DNA from: Nocardia amikacinitolerans NBRC 108937
GTDB taxonomy: Bacteria > Actinomycetota > Actinomycetes > Mycobacteriales > Mycobacteriaceae
Length of the DNA: 64,000 nucleotides
Reading direction: 5' to 3'
Assembly (NCBI RefSeq): GCF_001612615.1
Contig: NZ_BDAU01000040.1
Coordinates: 32,339-96,338 of the forward strand
The notes under the pieces are model-generated. The model worked only from the letters and a program-made list of their open reading frames with translations, was not told the DNA's origin and searched no databases. The position numbers and the translations under genes were made by a program. Each line of letters opens with the position of its first letter. Position 1 is the first letter of the stretch. Shown here in pieces: positions 52,618 to 60,639 of this stretch.

Positions 52618-54915
52618 TCACTCCAGCAGCGCGACCGACGCGATCCGGTGCAACGTGAAGTGCCGGACCGCGCCCGTCACCGGATCCAGCGCGTCGAGCT
52701 GCCCGTTGCCGACCTTCAACGGCTCGACGACGCGCTGGGACGCGACGCCAGAGGCGTCGACGTAGCCGATGTTCACCGGCCGCCGCACCCGTGCCGCCAA
52801 TTGCAGCAGCGCGAGTGTGGCGGCCGTGCTCGTTCTGGTGCCGTCCGTGCGCACCGACTGGCCGGAGCGCGCGCTCGCCGCCCGCTCGCCCGCCCTGAGC
52901 TCCGCGACGAGCAGCTCGAGCTGTTCGGTGCTCGGCGGCGACGGCCGGTAGGCCTGACGCGCGTTGGGCCGCACCGAGATACGCGCGCCGCGGGTGCGCA
53001 GATCCACGATCGCGCCCGCCGAATCCTCGCCTGCGGGCGCGAATCCCGCCGCGCGCAGCTGTTCGAGCACCTCGCCGAGCGGAGCCTGCGAGATCGCGAC
53101 CGTCGGCGCCACCGCCCGTAGCGCGAGCGCGCCCGCGACCGGCGCCGCAAGCACCTGCGCCAGCAGGGTCGGGTCGTCGCTGCGCACGAACGACTGCGCC
53201 ATGCCCGCGCGCAGCCTGCCGTGCCTGCGGGCCACGTCATCGATGAGATAGGTCAGCGCCTGTGGGATCGGCGTGCGCGAGTGTGTGGTGAACAGCGTAT
53301 GCAGTTCGGCGGCCGTCAGCCCGGCGTCGAGCGCACGGCGCACCGAGTTCTCGCCGATGCGGTAAACCGTTGCCGCGCCTGCCGATTCGACGTCGGCGAC
53401 GAGCGCGACCCGCTGCTGCAGCTCGGGCGTCAGCGGACCGGGCGCGATCACCGTCAGGTCGGCCTGCACCAGGACGTGGTCGACCGGCGCGGGCAGCGCC
53501 TCCTCCATGGCGGCCTCGGCGTCGGCCGCGCTGGTCACCGCGCCGTGCAAGAGCGCACGGCCCGGCGAGCCGAGCGCGCCGCGTCCGACGAGACCCACCT
53601 CGGCCGCCTCGCGCACGGTGTTCTCGATCGCCTCGCGCCGGAAGTGCCTGCGCCAGCGCGGCTGTCGCCAGGCCAGGATGCGGCCGATGTCGACGGGATC
53701 GAGCGCGCTGCCGGACGGGAACTCGGCGAGCAGTTCCAGAACGGCGCGCCGGTCTCGCGGCGCGGTCGGGGTGCGCAGTTCCAGGGAGAGCGCGGCAAGC
53801 GGTTTGTCGTTCGCGTCGCGCATGCCGATCATCCACGGCATCCGGTCCAGATCGAGCCACACCATGGCCAGCACGGTCCAGCGCCGCGCGGGGGGCCCGT
53901 CCAGCCAGGCGTCGGCGGCGGGCGTCGGGGCCCAGTAGTCGTCCACGGAGTCGAAATCCGGTGGCGGGTCCGGCTGGCCCTTCTCGATGAGCTTCGCGGC
54001 CGCGAGCAGTTCGACGAGCAGGCCCGCCCTGGTCTCGTCGATGCCGGTCTGCTTGGCGACTCGACGCAACTCCCGTACGCCGAGTCCGCCCGCGCGCAGT
54101 GCCGGTGCGGGCGTCTGGCCGAGCGCCTCCAGGATGTCGGCGCAGTGGCGCAGCAGCTCGCCCACCTCGCCCGCCGCGACGGCGTTGACGTCGGCGGGGG
54201 CGTACTTGGCAGGCTCCGGCTTCGGCGGCGTGAGCGCGTGCGGATGAGTGACCGGCTCGCGGCGCAACACCTGGCCGACCGTGATCGGCAGCTCCACTGT
54301 CTCGTCATCGATCCGGTGCAACAGCCTGCGCGCGAGCAGCTGCTGAACCGGGCGGTCGGCGGGAGTGCCCGGCGCGGCGTCCCTTGTGCGGCCGCGCGGA
54401 CCGGTGCTCGCCAGCTTCTCCAGCAGGGCGCGTTCGGCGGGGGAGATCGCGGCCAGCGCCGTGACGACCTCCGCTTCGGTGAGCGCATCGGGCAGCTCGG
54501 TGGTGCTGCCGATCGGCCACGGCAGCGCCTCGGCCGCCGCGGCGACCAAATGCAGCTCGTCACCGTCGAGCCAGACCAGCGCGCGGGCGGTCAGCCGGTC
54601 GAGCGACTCCTCGATGGCGGCCTTGGTCGCGCGTCCTTTCAATTGCGCGTGCAGCGCCTTTCGGGTCAGCGGCGTGCCGTTGCCAGGAGCGCGCGAGGCG
54701 CTGTGCACGGCAAGCGTTTCCACGATGGCGAAGTCGAGAGTGTTCAGATCGTCGGTGGCGCGCAGCACCGACGCGCGCTGTTCGGCCCTGGCCGCGAGCA
54801 CCGCCATCGAGGAAGGCAGCGGCACAGCGAGATCGGGCCGCAGCTGCAACAGCTGCACCAGCTGGTCGTCGCTGCGCGCCCCGAGCCACGCGGCAAGGGC
54901 ACTGGTCACGGTCAT
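52618..54915 (-). CDS. Helicase-associated-domain protein (Rv0862c-like)
   Basis: 765 residues. No helicase motifs; a large helical protein with winged-helix-like segments (e.g. PLTRKALHAQLKGRATKAAIEESLDRLTARALVWLDGDEL) and a C-terminal helicase-associated domain (DHVLVQADLTVIAPGPLTPEL ... YLIDDVARRHGRLRAG ... VNIGYVDASGVASQRVVEPLKVGNGQLDALD). It ends with a WYL-like beta segment (VRHFTLHRIASVALLE). Genetically linked to xpb in mycobacteria (Rv0861c-Rv0862c), suggesting joint function in repair. ATG 54915 (MTVTSALAAWLGARSDDQL) is the conserved start. Confidence 0.87.
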   Translation of the reverse strand: MTVTSALAAWLGARSDDQLVQLLQLRPDLAVPLPSSMAVLAARAEQRASVLRATDDLNTLDFAIVETLAVHSASRAPGNGTPLTRKALHAQLKGRATKAAIEESLDRLTARALVWLDGDELHLVAAAAEALPWPIGSTTELPDALTEAEVVTALAAISPAERALLEKLASTGPRGRTRDAAPGTPADRPVQQLLARRLLHRIDDETVELPITVGQVLRREPVTHPHALTPPKPEPAKYAPADVNAVAAGEVGELLRHCADILEALGQTPAPALRAGGLGVRELRRVAKQTGIDETRAGLLVELLAAAKLIEKGQPDPPPDFDSVDDYWAPTPAADAWLDGPPARRWTVLAMVWLDLDRMPWMIGMRDANDKPLAALSLELRTPTAPRDRRAVLELLAEFPSGSALDPVDIGRILAWRQPRWRRHFRREAIENTVREAAEVGLVGRGALGSPGRALLHGAVTSAADAEAAMEEALPAPVDHVLVQADLTVIAPGPLTPELQQRVALVADVESAGAATVYRIGENSVRRALDAGLTAAELHTLFTTHSRTPIPQALTYLIDDVARRHGRLRAGMAQSFVRSDDPTLLAQVLAAPVAGALALRAVAPTVAISQAPLGEVLEQLRAAGFAPAGEDSAGAIVDLRTRGARISVRPNARQAYRPSPPSTEQLELLVAELRAGERAASARSGQSVRTDGTRTSTAATLALLQLAARVRRPVNIGYVDASGVASQRVVEPLKVGNGQLDALDPVTGAVRHFTLHRIASVALLE

Positions 54916-55140
54916 CCAATCCAGCCTAGTGCGATGCCAGGCCGCTCGCCGGGCCAGGACACTCTGTTCCATCGCAGATGCCGATATGCCCGACGCGACG
55001 ACAGATTTCGCACGGCCCGGGTAACACACCGGGGACGGGCTGACGTCACCCTTGCCTCAACCGCCGGCCGCCAACGCTGCTCAGCCGCGCACCTAGGTCT
55101 GGCCTGAAACGCGGAGAGGCGGGGGAGCTAGCATGAGGGC

Positions 55141-55329
55141 GTGGTGAACAAATCTAAGAAACCCTATGTCGACAACGGCTGGCCCCAGGTGGCCGATGGT
55201 GATCACGCGGTCACCGAGCTCTCGTCGACCCGTTCCGGTGGTCTGTCTCCCTACGGCGAGGACACCGAGTTTCCGATCCCGGCCGAGCAGCTGGCCTACG
55301 TGCATCCGCACACGGTGATCAACCGCTGA
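55141..55329 (+). CDS. Small conserved protein (Rv0863-like)
   Basis: 62 residues, no signal peptide: MVNKSKKPYVDNGWPQVADGD, SSTRSGGLSPYGEDTEFPIPAEQLAYVHPHTVINR in segments. It lies between the Rv0862c-like gene and rpfA, as its small counterpart does in M. tuberculosis (synteny recalled). A start GTG or ATG cannot be separated clearly; 55141 is GTG. Function unknown. A strong bidirectional terminator follows. Confidence 0.72.
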   Translation: MVNKSKKPYVDNGWPQVADGDHAVTELSSTRSGGLSPYGEDTEFPIPAEQLAYVHPHTVINR

Positions 55330-55349
55330 CCTCGCCGATACGGCCGCAG

Positions 55350-55399
55350 GTACGAACAAGGCCCCCGCATCCACGTTGATGCGGGGGCCTTGTTCGTAC
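55350..55399. terminator. Bidirectional terminator between convergent genes
   Basis: Perfect 21-bp inverted repeat: GTACGAACAAGGCCCCCGCA(T) at 55350-55370 and its complement at 55379-55399, 8-base loop. It separates the Rv0863-like gene from rpfA. Confidence 0.92.
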
Positions 55400-55406
55400 T
55401 CGAGAC

Positions 55407-56036
55407 TCAGGAGGGCAGCAGGCCCTTGTTCGCCTCGTAGAAGTTCACGACCGCGGGGTCCAGCGTGACCCCGCTCGCCTTGGCGGCGTTGAAGAAATCG
55501 AGTGCGGGCTGCGGAATCTGCACGCCCTGCTGCTGTACCGCGGCGATCGCGCGGTCGACGGCCTGGAAGATCTCCTGGTTGGCGTCGGCGGCCTGGGCCT
55601 GCGGTGCGGACGGCTCGGGGTTCCAGCGCGGGGTCTCCACGGTGGCCGGAGCGGTGCGCGGCGTCGGGGCGCTCTTCAGCCCCAGCTTGGCCGAGCACGA
55701 CGGCCAAGCGCCCCAGCCCTGCGAGGCCAGGACCTTTTCGGCGACGACGATCTGCTCTTCACGGGAGGCCTGGTTGGCGGTGGCCGCGAATTCCTGACCG
55801 CCGTGCGAGTTCCAGGTGCTCGGGGAGAACTGCAGGCCGCCCTGGAAACCGTTGCCGGTGTTGATGCCCCAGTTGCCGCCCGCTTCGCACTGTGCGAGGC
55901 GATCCCAGTCGGAGTCGGGAGCCGCGCTGGCGTTTCCAGCGAGGGCTGCACCTGCGGTGCCGAAGATCGCGCCGGTGACGGCGACCTTGGCTACGGTGCG
56001 CCCGGTGGAGGTCGGCTTGCGATGGCGTCCACTCAT
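55407..56036 (-). CDS. rpfA: Resuscitation-promoting factor (RpfA-like lytic transglycosylase)
   Basis: 209 residues, secreted (MSGRHRKPTSTGRTVAKVAVTG... cleavage after SAA or NASA-AP). The Rpf domain follows the signal: DSDWDRLAQCEAGGNWGINTGNGFQGGLQFSPSTWNSHGG, in segments, with the catalytic Glu in CEAGGNW, and REEQIVVAEKVLASQGWGAWPSCS. Rpf domains cleave peptidoglycan and promote exit from dormancy. The C-terminal half is Pro/Ala-rich with a helical end. A probable c-di-AMP riboswitch lies in its leader, as upstream of other actinobacterial rpf genes. Position matches Rv0867c. Confidence 0.95.
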   Translation of the reverse strand: MSGRHRKPTSTGRTVAKVAVTGAIFGTAGAALAGNASAAPDSDWDRLAQCEAGGNWGINTGNGFQGGLQFSPSTWNSHGGQEFAATANQASREEQIVVAEKVLASQGWGAWPSCSAKLGLKSAPTPRTAPATVETPRWNPEPSAPQAQAADANQEIFQAVDRAIAAVQQQGVQIPQPALDFFNAAKASGVTLDPAVVNFYEANKGLLPS

Positions 56037-56054
56037 ATCGGGTGTCTTCCTCTC

Positions 56055-56250
56055 GTCCGCACCTGCGAGGTTTCGCTCGGGTTCGGACTGAGAGGTCGTC
56101 CGTCCCGCCCTCGCCCCTGTTTCCGTCGGGGTCCGGTACCCGCGGGGCGAGGTTCGGTGCGGCGGGCCGGTGGTGCCGGGTGTCCCGGCTGGGATAGACC
56201 GTACGTCGATCCGCGCGAAAAATCACTATTTGGTAACCGGCGTGTACGCG
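56055..56250 (-). ncRNA. Probable ydaO (c-di-AMP) riboswitch upstream of rpfA
   Basis: On the minus strand the rpfA leader ends with CCGAACCCGAGCGAAACCTC then GCAGGTGCGG, closely resembling the conserved 3' part of ydaO elements (CCGAACCCGnCAGCTAACCTCGCAGGC). Before it come GGGGCGAGG, GGGACGGAC and the purine-rich GGAAAC, all matching the general layout of this large aptamer. The 5' limit is uncertain. In actinomycetes ydaO riboswitches commonly precede rpf and other wall-hydrolase genes, with c-di-AMP turning expression off. Confidence 0.68.
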
Positions 56251-56414
56251 CGGGTCTCGGTGCGGTCTCGGCGGGCGCGGAGGCGTTTTCGCGCAGCTAG
56301 AGACGTGCGCCACGCCGCTGCTCTGCCATCGTTGCCGCTCCGTTACCTGCTCGTGATGTGACGAGGATCACACCTTGGAATGGGTAACGAACCGGTCGGG
56401 TACCCGGTTCGAGG

Positions 56415-56657
56415 TCATCTGGACCGGCGGCCGGACCAGAGCGCGAACACCAGCGCGCAGAGGAATCCGACGGGCGCGAGCATCGCGAGCAGGTACAGCC
56501 ACAGTCCCGGCTGGCCGTCGGTGAGGATCGGCGTCAGGAAGATCGCGATGATCGCCAGCAATCCGATCGCGAACAGAGCGAGCGCGAGCTTCAACAACCA
56601 ATCTCCGGAGCGGCGCGGCGAGTCGCCCGACGGCGGCGGCGCGGAAGGGTTCGTCAC
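56415..56657 (-). CDS. Small two-helix membrane protein (Rv0870c-like)
   Basis: 80 residues: a Pro/Ser-rich cytoplasmic N-terminus (TNPSAPPPSGDSPRRSGDW) and two membrane helices (LLKLALALFAIGLLAIIAIFL; LWLYLLAMLAPVGFLCALVFALW), ending in basic RRSR. GTG 56657 gives this natural start; GTG 56696 would add 13 residues. Divergent from the cold-shock gene, as in the corresponding M. tuberculosis region. Function unknown. Confidence 0.78.
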   Translation of the reverse strand: MTNPSAPPPSGDSPRRSGDWLLKLALALFAIGLLAIIAIFLTPILTDGQPGLWLYLLAMLAPVGFLCALVFALWSGRRSR

Positions 56658-56859
56658 CTCTCGACCGTAAAACTGATGTGCTTCGGTTATTGCCACCGGG
56701 GTAGACTCGATGACAATCGCGTCCTGCAGGCTTGTGGGGCGCGTTCTTTTCGCAAACTGACAGGAGCTGCGCCCGGCGGGAATTCGCCGTGCAGTTTCGA
56801 GCAGACGGATGTGCTCGGACCGACCGGGTCCGGGTGTCGATGATGAACGGGTGAGCGCA

Positions 56860-57285
56860 GTGCCGACCGGCAGGGTGAAGTGGTACGACGTCGAAAAGGG
56901 CTTCGGCTTCCTTTCCCAGGACGAGGGTGAGGACGTCTACGTCCGCTCGTCCGCGCTGCCCGACGGTGTCGAGGGCCTGAAGCCCGGGCAGCGCGTCGAA
57001 TTCGGCATGGCCGCGGGTCGTCGCGGTCCGCAGGCGCTGAGCCTGAAGCTGCTCGAGTCGCCGCCGTCGGTGCGGCAGGGCCAGGATCGAGACCGCAACG
57101 CCCGCAAAGAGCCCGCTGGTCCGCGCCGCACGCCCGACGAGCTGCACGGGATGGTCGAGGACATGATCACCCTGCTGGAGACGAAGGTGCAGCCGGACCT
57201 GCGCAAGGGCCGGTACCCGGATCGCAAGTCCGCGCGCACCATTTCCGAGGTCGTCCGGGCCGTCGCGCGCGAACTCGACCACTGA
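56860..57285 (+). CDS. cspB: Cold-shock domain protein (CspB/Rv0871-like) with C-terminal extension
   Basis: 141 residues. Cold-shock domain at 1-68: PTGRVKWYDVEKGFGFLSQDEGEDVYVRSSAL carries RNP1 (KGFGFL) and RNP2-like (VYVRSSAL) RNA-binding motifs; then GLKPGQRVEFGMAAGRRGPQAL. The last 70 residues are a basic linker and helical extension (LHGMVEDMITLLETKVQPDLRKGRYPDRKSARTISEVVRAVA), longer than classical 67-residue Csp. GTG 56860 is chosen since homologues begin MPTGxVKWYD; GTG 56851 is alternative. An RNA chaperone role is expected. Confidence 0.9.
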   Translation: MPTGRVKWYDVEKGFGFLSQDEGEDVYVRSSALPDGVEGLKPGQRVEFGMAAGRRGPQALSLKLLESPPSVRQGQDRDRNARKEPAGPRRTPDELHGMVEDMITLLETKVQPDLRKGRYPDRKSARTISEVVRAVARELDH

Positions 57286-57395
57286 TCGACACAGGGGACG
57301 TCACCTGCCCGCGGTCGCGGTAGGCGGACGTACGCCCGCGCAGGCGATTTCGACCGATCCGCCGGGATGCCGTGTGCGCCCGGCGGATCGAGCGG

Positions 57396-57926
57396 TCAGG
57401 CCGTGCGGATCGACCAGGCGGCGTGCGGAACGGTTGTCTCCCTGCCGCTCTCGTCGATCGCGGGCACCGGCAGCTGCAATTCCACGCCGATGAGCCGGAG
57501 TTCGGGCAGCGGACGCGAATCGATGGTGAGCGCGAGCGCGTCGTCGGGATAGTCGTTGTGGCTGATGACCCGGTCCACGATGTCGCCGTTGGGCAGAGCG
57601 TAGACCAGCTGCGCCAGCCACGGCGCCTCCGCGATCGAGGACGGCAGCGACAGTTGCAGCGGATAGCCAGGGGGCACTTCGAGATCGACGGATTCGCCCT
57701 GGCGGCAATTGGACAGGTCGAGTTGCTCTTCACCGACGATCCGGATGTCGCAGTACTGGTACGGCGGAACGGTCACCGTCCTGCCGTGCGCGTAGGCGGT
57801 GATCTCGGGATCGTGCTCGGGCGCGTTGCGCACCGCCACCGTCACCACGACGACGACCGCCGCGACGACGAGTGTCAGCGCGACCGCGACCAGCGCCGCG
57901 ACGGTGCGGCCAGAGAGCTTGTTCAC
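57396..57926 (-). CDS. DUF2771-type membrane-anchored protein
   Basis: 176 residues. N-terminal anchor (KLSGRTVAALVAVALTLVVAAVVVVVTVAV) followed by a beta-rich exported domain with TVPPYQYCDIRIVGEEQLDLSNCRQGESVDLEVPPGYPLQLSLP, in segments, including two Cys likely in a disulphide. GTG 57926 overlaps the stop of the upstream MFS gene (GTGA), so the two are translated as a unit. DUF2771 proteins of Corynebacteriales often accompany this transporter. Function unknown. Confidence 0.87.
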   Translation of the reverse strand: MNKLSGRTVAALVAVALTLVVAAVVVVVTVAVRNAPEHDPEITAYAHGRTVTVPPYQYCDIRIVGEEQLDLSNCRQGESVDLEVPPGYPLQLSLPSSIAEAPWLAQLVYALPNGDIVDRVISHNDYPDDALALTIDSRPLPELRLIGVELQLPVPAIDESGRETTVPHAAWSIRTA

Positions 57927-59758
57927 CAGATCGGATCTCCCGTTTCTCGTTGGATGCCGTCGCCGTGCGGTTTCCGCGCCGCAGGCACTTCCTGTTCCGC
58001 GTGCTGCGGCCGGTTCCCGCCGAAGCCGGGCAACAGCGAATGGCCGCGGTAGCTGACGAAGGTCTGGATCAGTCCGAGCACGAGTATTCCCGAAACGACC
58101 GCGAAGCCCTTCCAATAGTCGGTCGGCAGCAGCACACCCGCCGCGCCGCCGACCACCCAGCTCAGTTGCAGAACGGTCTCGGAGCGGCCGAAGCCGGAGG
58201 CGATCGACTCCGGCGGCAGATCGTCCTGGATCGACGCGTCCAGCGACACCTTCGCCAGCGCGCTCGCGCCCGCCGCGACCAACGTCGCCACCGCCGCGCC
58301 GAGCAGGTTGTCGGCGAAGATCGCGAACACCGCGACGCCGGTGCACGCGGCGGTGCAGCCGAGCACGATGAGCGAGGGCCTGCCGAGCGCGAGACGGGCT
58401 CCGGTGGCGTTGCCGGTGAAGTTGCCGATCGCGGCGGCCGCGCCGACCACGCCGAGCATCGCGGCCTGTTGCACCGGCCGGTGCTCGGTCGCCTTGGCAA
58501 CGAAAGCCACGTAGAAGGTGAGGAAGCCGGTCAGCACGCGGATGGCGCTGTTGCCCCACAGCCCGGTGACGACGGCGCGCCCGAGCGGTTGCCTGCGTTT
58601 GCGGGCGGGCACGCTGGACTTCGCGCCCTCGCGCAGCACCTCGGTGTGCGCGTCGTCGCCGTGATAGCTCAGGGTCGCGGGCACCTCGCCCTCGGTCACC
58701 TCCACCCAGCGCGGGATGCGCAGGCTCAGATAGGTGCCGCCCGCCGCGATCAGGACGGCGAGCACGAGCGCGCCCGTGGACCCCGTGATCGCCGCGACGA
58801 GCGCCGCGACGGCGCCGGCGCCGATGGTGCCGCCGACCAGACCGAAGACGGTGAGCCGGGAGTTGGTGCGCACCAAGTCGATATCCGGTGGCAGCACGCG
58901 CGGTGTCACGGCGCTCTTGAGCACCGAGAACGACTTGCTGCCGATCATCATGCACAGCGCGAGCGGATAGAGCGCCCAGGTGTCGAACTGCAAGATCAGC
59001 ACAACGGCGAGCACGGCGCGCGCGCCGAACGAGGCGGCGAGCGCGAGTCTGCGGCCGCGCTGCAAACGGTCCAGCAGCGGGCCGATCAGCGGCGCGATCA
59101 CCGCGAACGGCGCGATGGTGATCAACAGGTACAGCGCGACCTTGGATTTGCTCTCGGCCGTGGCGCTGGCGAAGAACAGCGTGTTGGCCAGCGACACCGC
59201 GATCGCGGCGTCCAACGCGAAGTTCGCCATGGTGGCGTAGGTCAGCGCGGTGAGGCCGGATTTGTCCGCACCGTCGGCCTTGGCCGCGCGCTGGAAGGTG
59301 GCGATGCCCTTCTCGGTCAGCTCCCTGCCGCGCAGCGCGGCGACCCTGGTGACGGTCAGCTTGCGCGGCGTGCGCTGCCCGTTCGGCGGTGCGACCGGTT
59401 CCGGCTGCGCCGGTTCGGACGGCAGATCCGGCGCCTCGAAGCGTTTGGTGTCGGCGGGCGGCTGCGCGGGGACCTGCGGGAAGACGCGGCGCGAGGTCTT
59501 GCGTGTTGGCTCGTCGTCCGGCGCTCGGCGGCCGAGCCTGCGGGTCCGTCCGTTCGGATCGGGCTCCGATTTGCGCAACGGACCGAGCGGACCGCGCTGC
59601 GGTGCGTTGCGGCCGGGATCCAGCGGCGGCAGCGGCCTGCGCCGGGCGGGCGCGTTGGGCGGGGGATACCGGTCGTAGCCGGGATGCCGTTCGATCGGCG
59701 CCTCCTCGCCATCCCATGGACCACGCTCGGGACCGAAGGGATCGCGCGGAGTAGTCAC
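57923..59758 (-). CDS. MFS transporter with long disordered N-terminus (Rv0876c-like)
   Basis: 611 residues. The first about 165 are Pro/Arg-rich and cytoplasmic; about 12 membrane helices follow from LTALTYATMANFALDAAIAVSLANTLFF. MFS-type loop: GPLLDRLQRGRRLALAASFGARAVLAVVL. A basic loop (SSVPARKRRQPLGRAVV) separates the halves. Substrate unknown; the counterpart by synteny is Rv0876c. First gene of a two-gene operon with the DUF2771 protein, overlapping by 4 bases. Confidence 0.9.
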   Translation of the reverse strand: MTTPRDPFGPERGPWDGEEAPIERHPGYDRYPPPNAPARRRPLPPLDPGRNAPQRGPLGPLRKSEPDPNGRTRRLGRRAPDDEPTRKTSRRVFPQVPAQPPADTKRFEAPDLPSEPAQPEPVAPPNGQRTPRKLTVTRVAALRGRELTEKGIATFQRAAKADGADKSGLTALTYATMANFALDAAIAVSLANTLFFASATAESKSKVALYLLITIAPFAVIAPLIGPLLDRLQRGRRLALAASFGARAVLAVVLILQFDTWALYPLALCMMIGSKSFSVLKSAVTPRVLPPDIDLVRTNSRLTVFGLVGGTIGAGAVAALVAAITGSTGALVLAVLIAAGGTYLSLRIPRWVEVTEGEVPATLSYHGDDAHTEVLREGAKSSVPARKRRQPLGRAVVTGLWGNSAIRVLTGFLTFYVAFVAKATEHRPVQQAAMLGVVGAAAAIGNFTGNATGARLALGRPSLIVLGCTAACTGVAVFAIFADNLLGAAVATLVAAGASALAKVSLDASIQDDLPPESIASGFGRSETVLQLSWVVGGAAGVLLPTDYWKGFAVVSGILVLGLIQTFVSYRGHSLLPGFGGNRPQHAEQEVPAARKPHGDGIQRETGDPIW

Positions 59759-59848
59759 CCCTCAATTCTGGCGTACTACGGCGACAGGAACGCACGGGCG
59801 CTCCACCTTGCGGGGCAGAAGTGACGTTCCTCGCGTCCGCGTTTGGAC

Positions 59849-60622
59849 TCAGGCGGGCACGAATCGGACCTCGAACACGGTCGGCCAGTACTTCCCGGTG
59901 ATCAGGAAGCGGTCGGTGCCAGGCAGCTGGGCGATGCCGTTGAGCACGTCGGCATCGGCGCGCTGCTCGCGGGTCAGCAGGTCGGCGGCGTCGGCGACGC
60001 CGAGCACTTCGCCGGTGTCCGGGTCGATGCGCAGGATCCGGTTCGTCGGGTAGTCGTTGGCGTAGACCGAACCGTCCGCCGCGCAATCGAGTTCGTTCAG
60101 GTGCGCGCCCCTGCGGTTCCTCAAGGTCACCGAACCGGTGGGGGCGAAGGTTGCCGGGTCGCGGAAGGTCAGCGTGTTCGAGCCGTCGCTCATGATCAAC
60201 CGCCCGTTCCGCGCGCACAGTCCCCAACCCTCGCCCTGGTAGGCGGCCTCGGCCCGGGTTTCCAGGGTGACCGGGTCGCGCGCGAAGGCGGTGCCGTCCT
60301 GCCAGGTGAGCTGCCACAGCGTGTCGCCCGCCCTGGCGATGCCCTCGCCGAAATACGGGTCGGGGAGGTCGGCGCGGGCCAGTTCGGCGCCGGTCCGCAG
60401 ATCCGTCGCGCGCACGGTCGAGCGACCGCGCAGTCCGGTGCCTTCGTAGAGGACGTCGCCGTGCACCTCGAGGCCCTGGGTGAAGGCTTCCGTATCGTGC
60501 GGCCGGGTGCCGACGACCTCGATCCGCAGCCGCGGCGGCTCCGGCTCGTCGGCCACGCAACCGCACGTCGCGAGCAGACCGACCAGCACACCGATGGCCA
60601 ACGCACGCCGATTCCGCTCCAT
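59849..60622 (-). CDS. Glutaminyl-peptide cyclotransferase, lipoprotein
   Basis: 257 residues. Signal with lipobox ATCGC (LVGLLATCGC) indicates a lipid anchor. The rest is a beta-propeller glutaminyl cyclase of the plant/bacterial type: TRPHDTEAFTQGLEVHGDVLYEGTGLRGRSTVRATDL, PDPYFGEGIA, LWQLTWQDGTAF, GEGWGLCARNGRLIMSDGSNTLTFRDP, HLNELDCADGSVYANDY-like and GIAQLPGTDRFLITGKYWPTVFEVRF. It converts N-terminal Gln of exported peptides to pyroglutamate. Divergent, 17 bases from the DUF3027 gene. Confidence 0.9.
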   Translation of the reverse strand: MERNRRALAIGVLVGLLATCGCVADEPEPPRLRIEVVGTRPHDTEAFTQGLEVHGDVLYEGTGLRGRSTVRATDLRTGAELARADLPDPYFGEGIARAGDTLWQLTWQDGTAFARDPVTLETRAEAAYQGEGWGLCARNGRLIMSDGSNTLTFRDPATFAPTGSVTLRNRRGAHLNELDCAADGSVYANDYPTNRILRIDPDTGEVLGVADAADLLTREQRADADVLNGIAQLPGTDRFLITGKYWPTVFEVRFVPA

Positions 60623-60639
60623 ACGGCAAAATGTAGGCC

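Noticed and set aside
53221..55107. Plus-strand 628-codon open frame
   Set aside because: Antisense shadow of the Rv0862c-like gene; high Arg/Gly content and no motifs.
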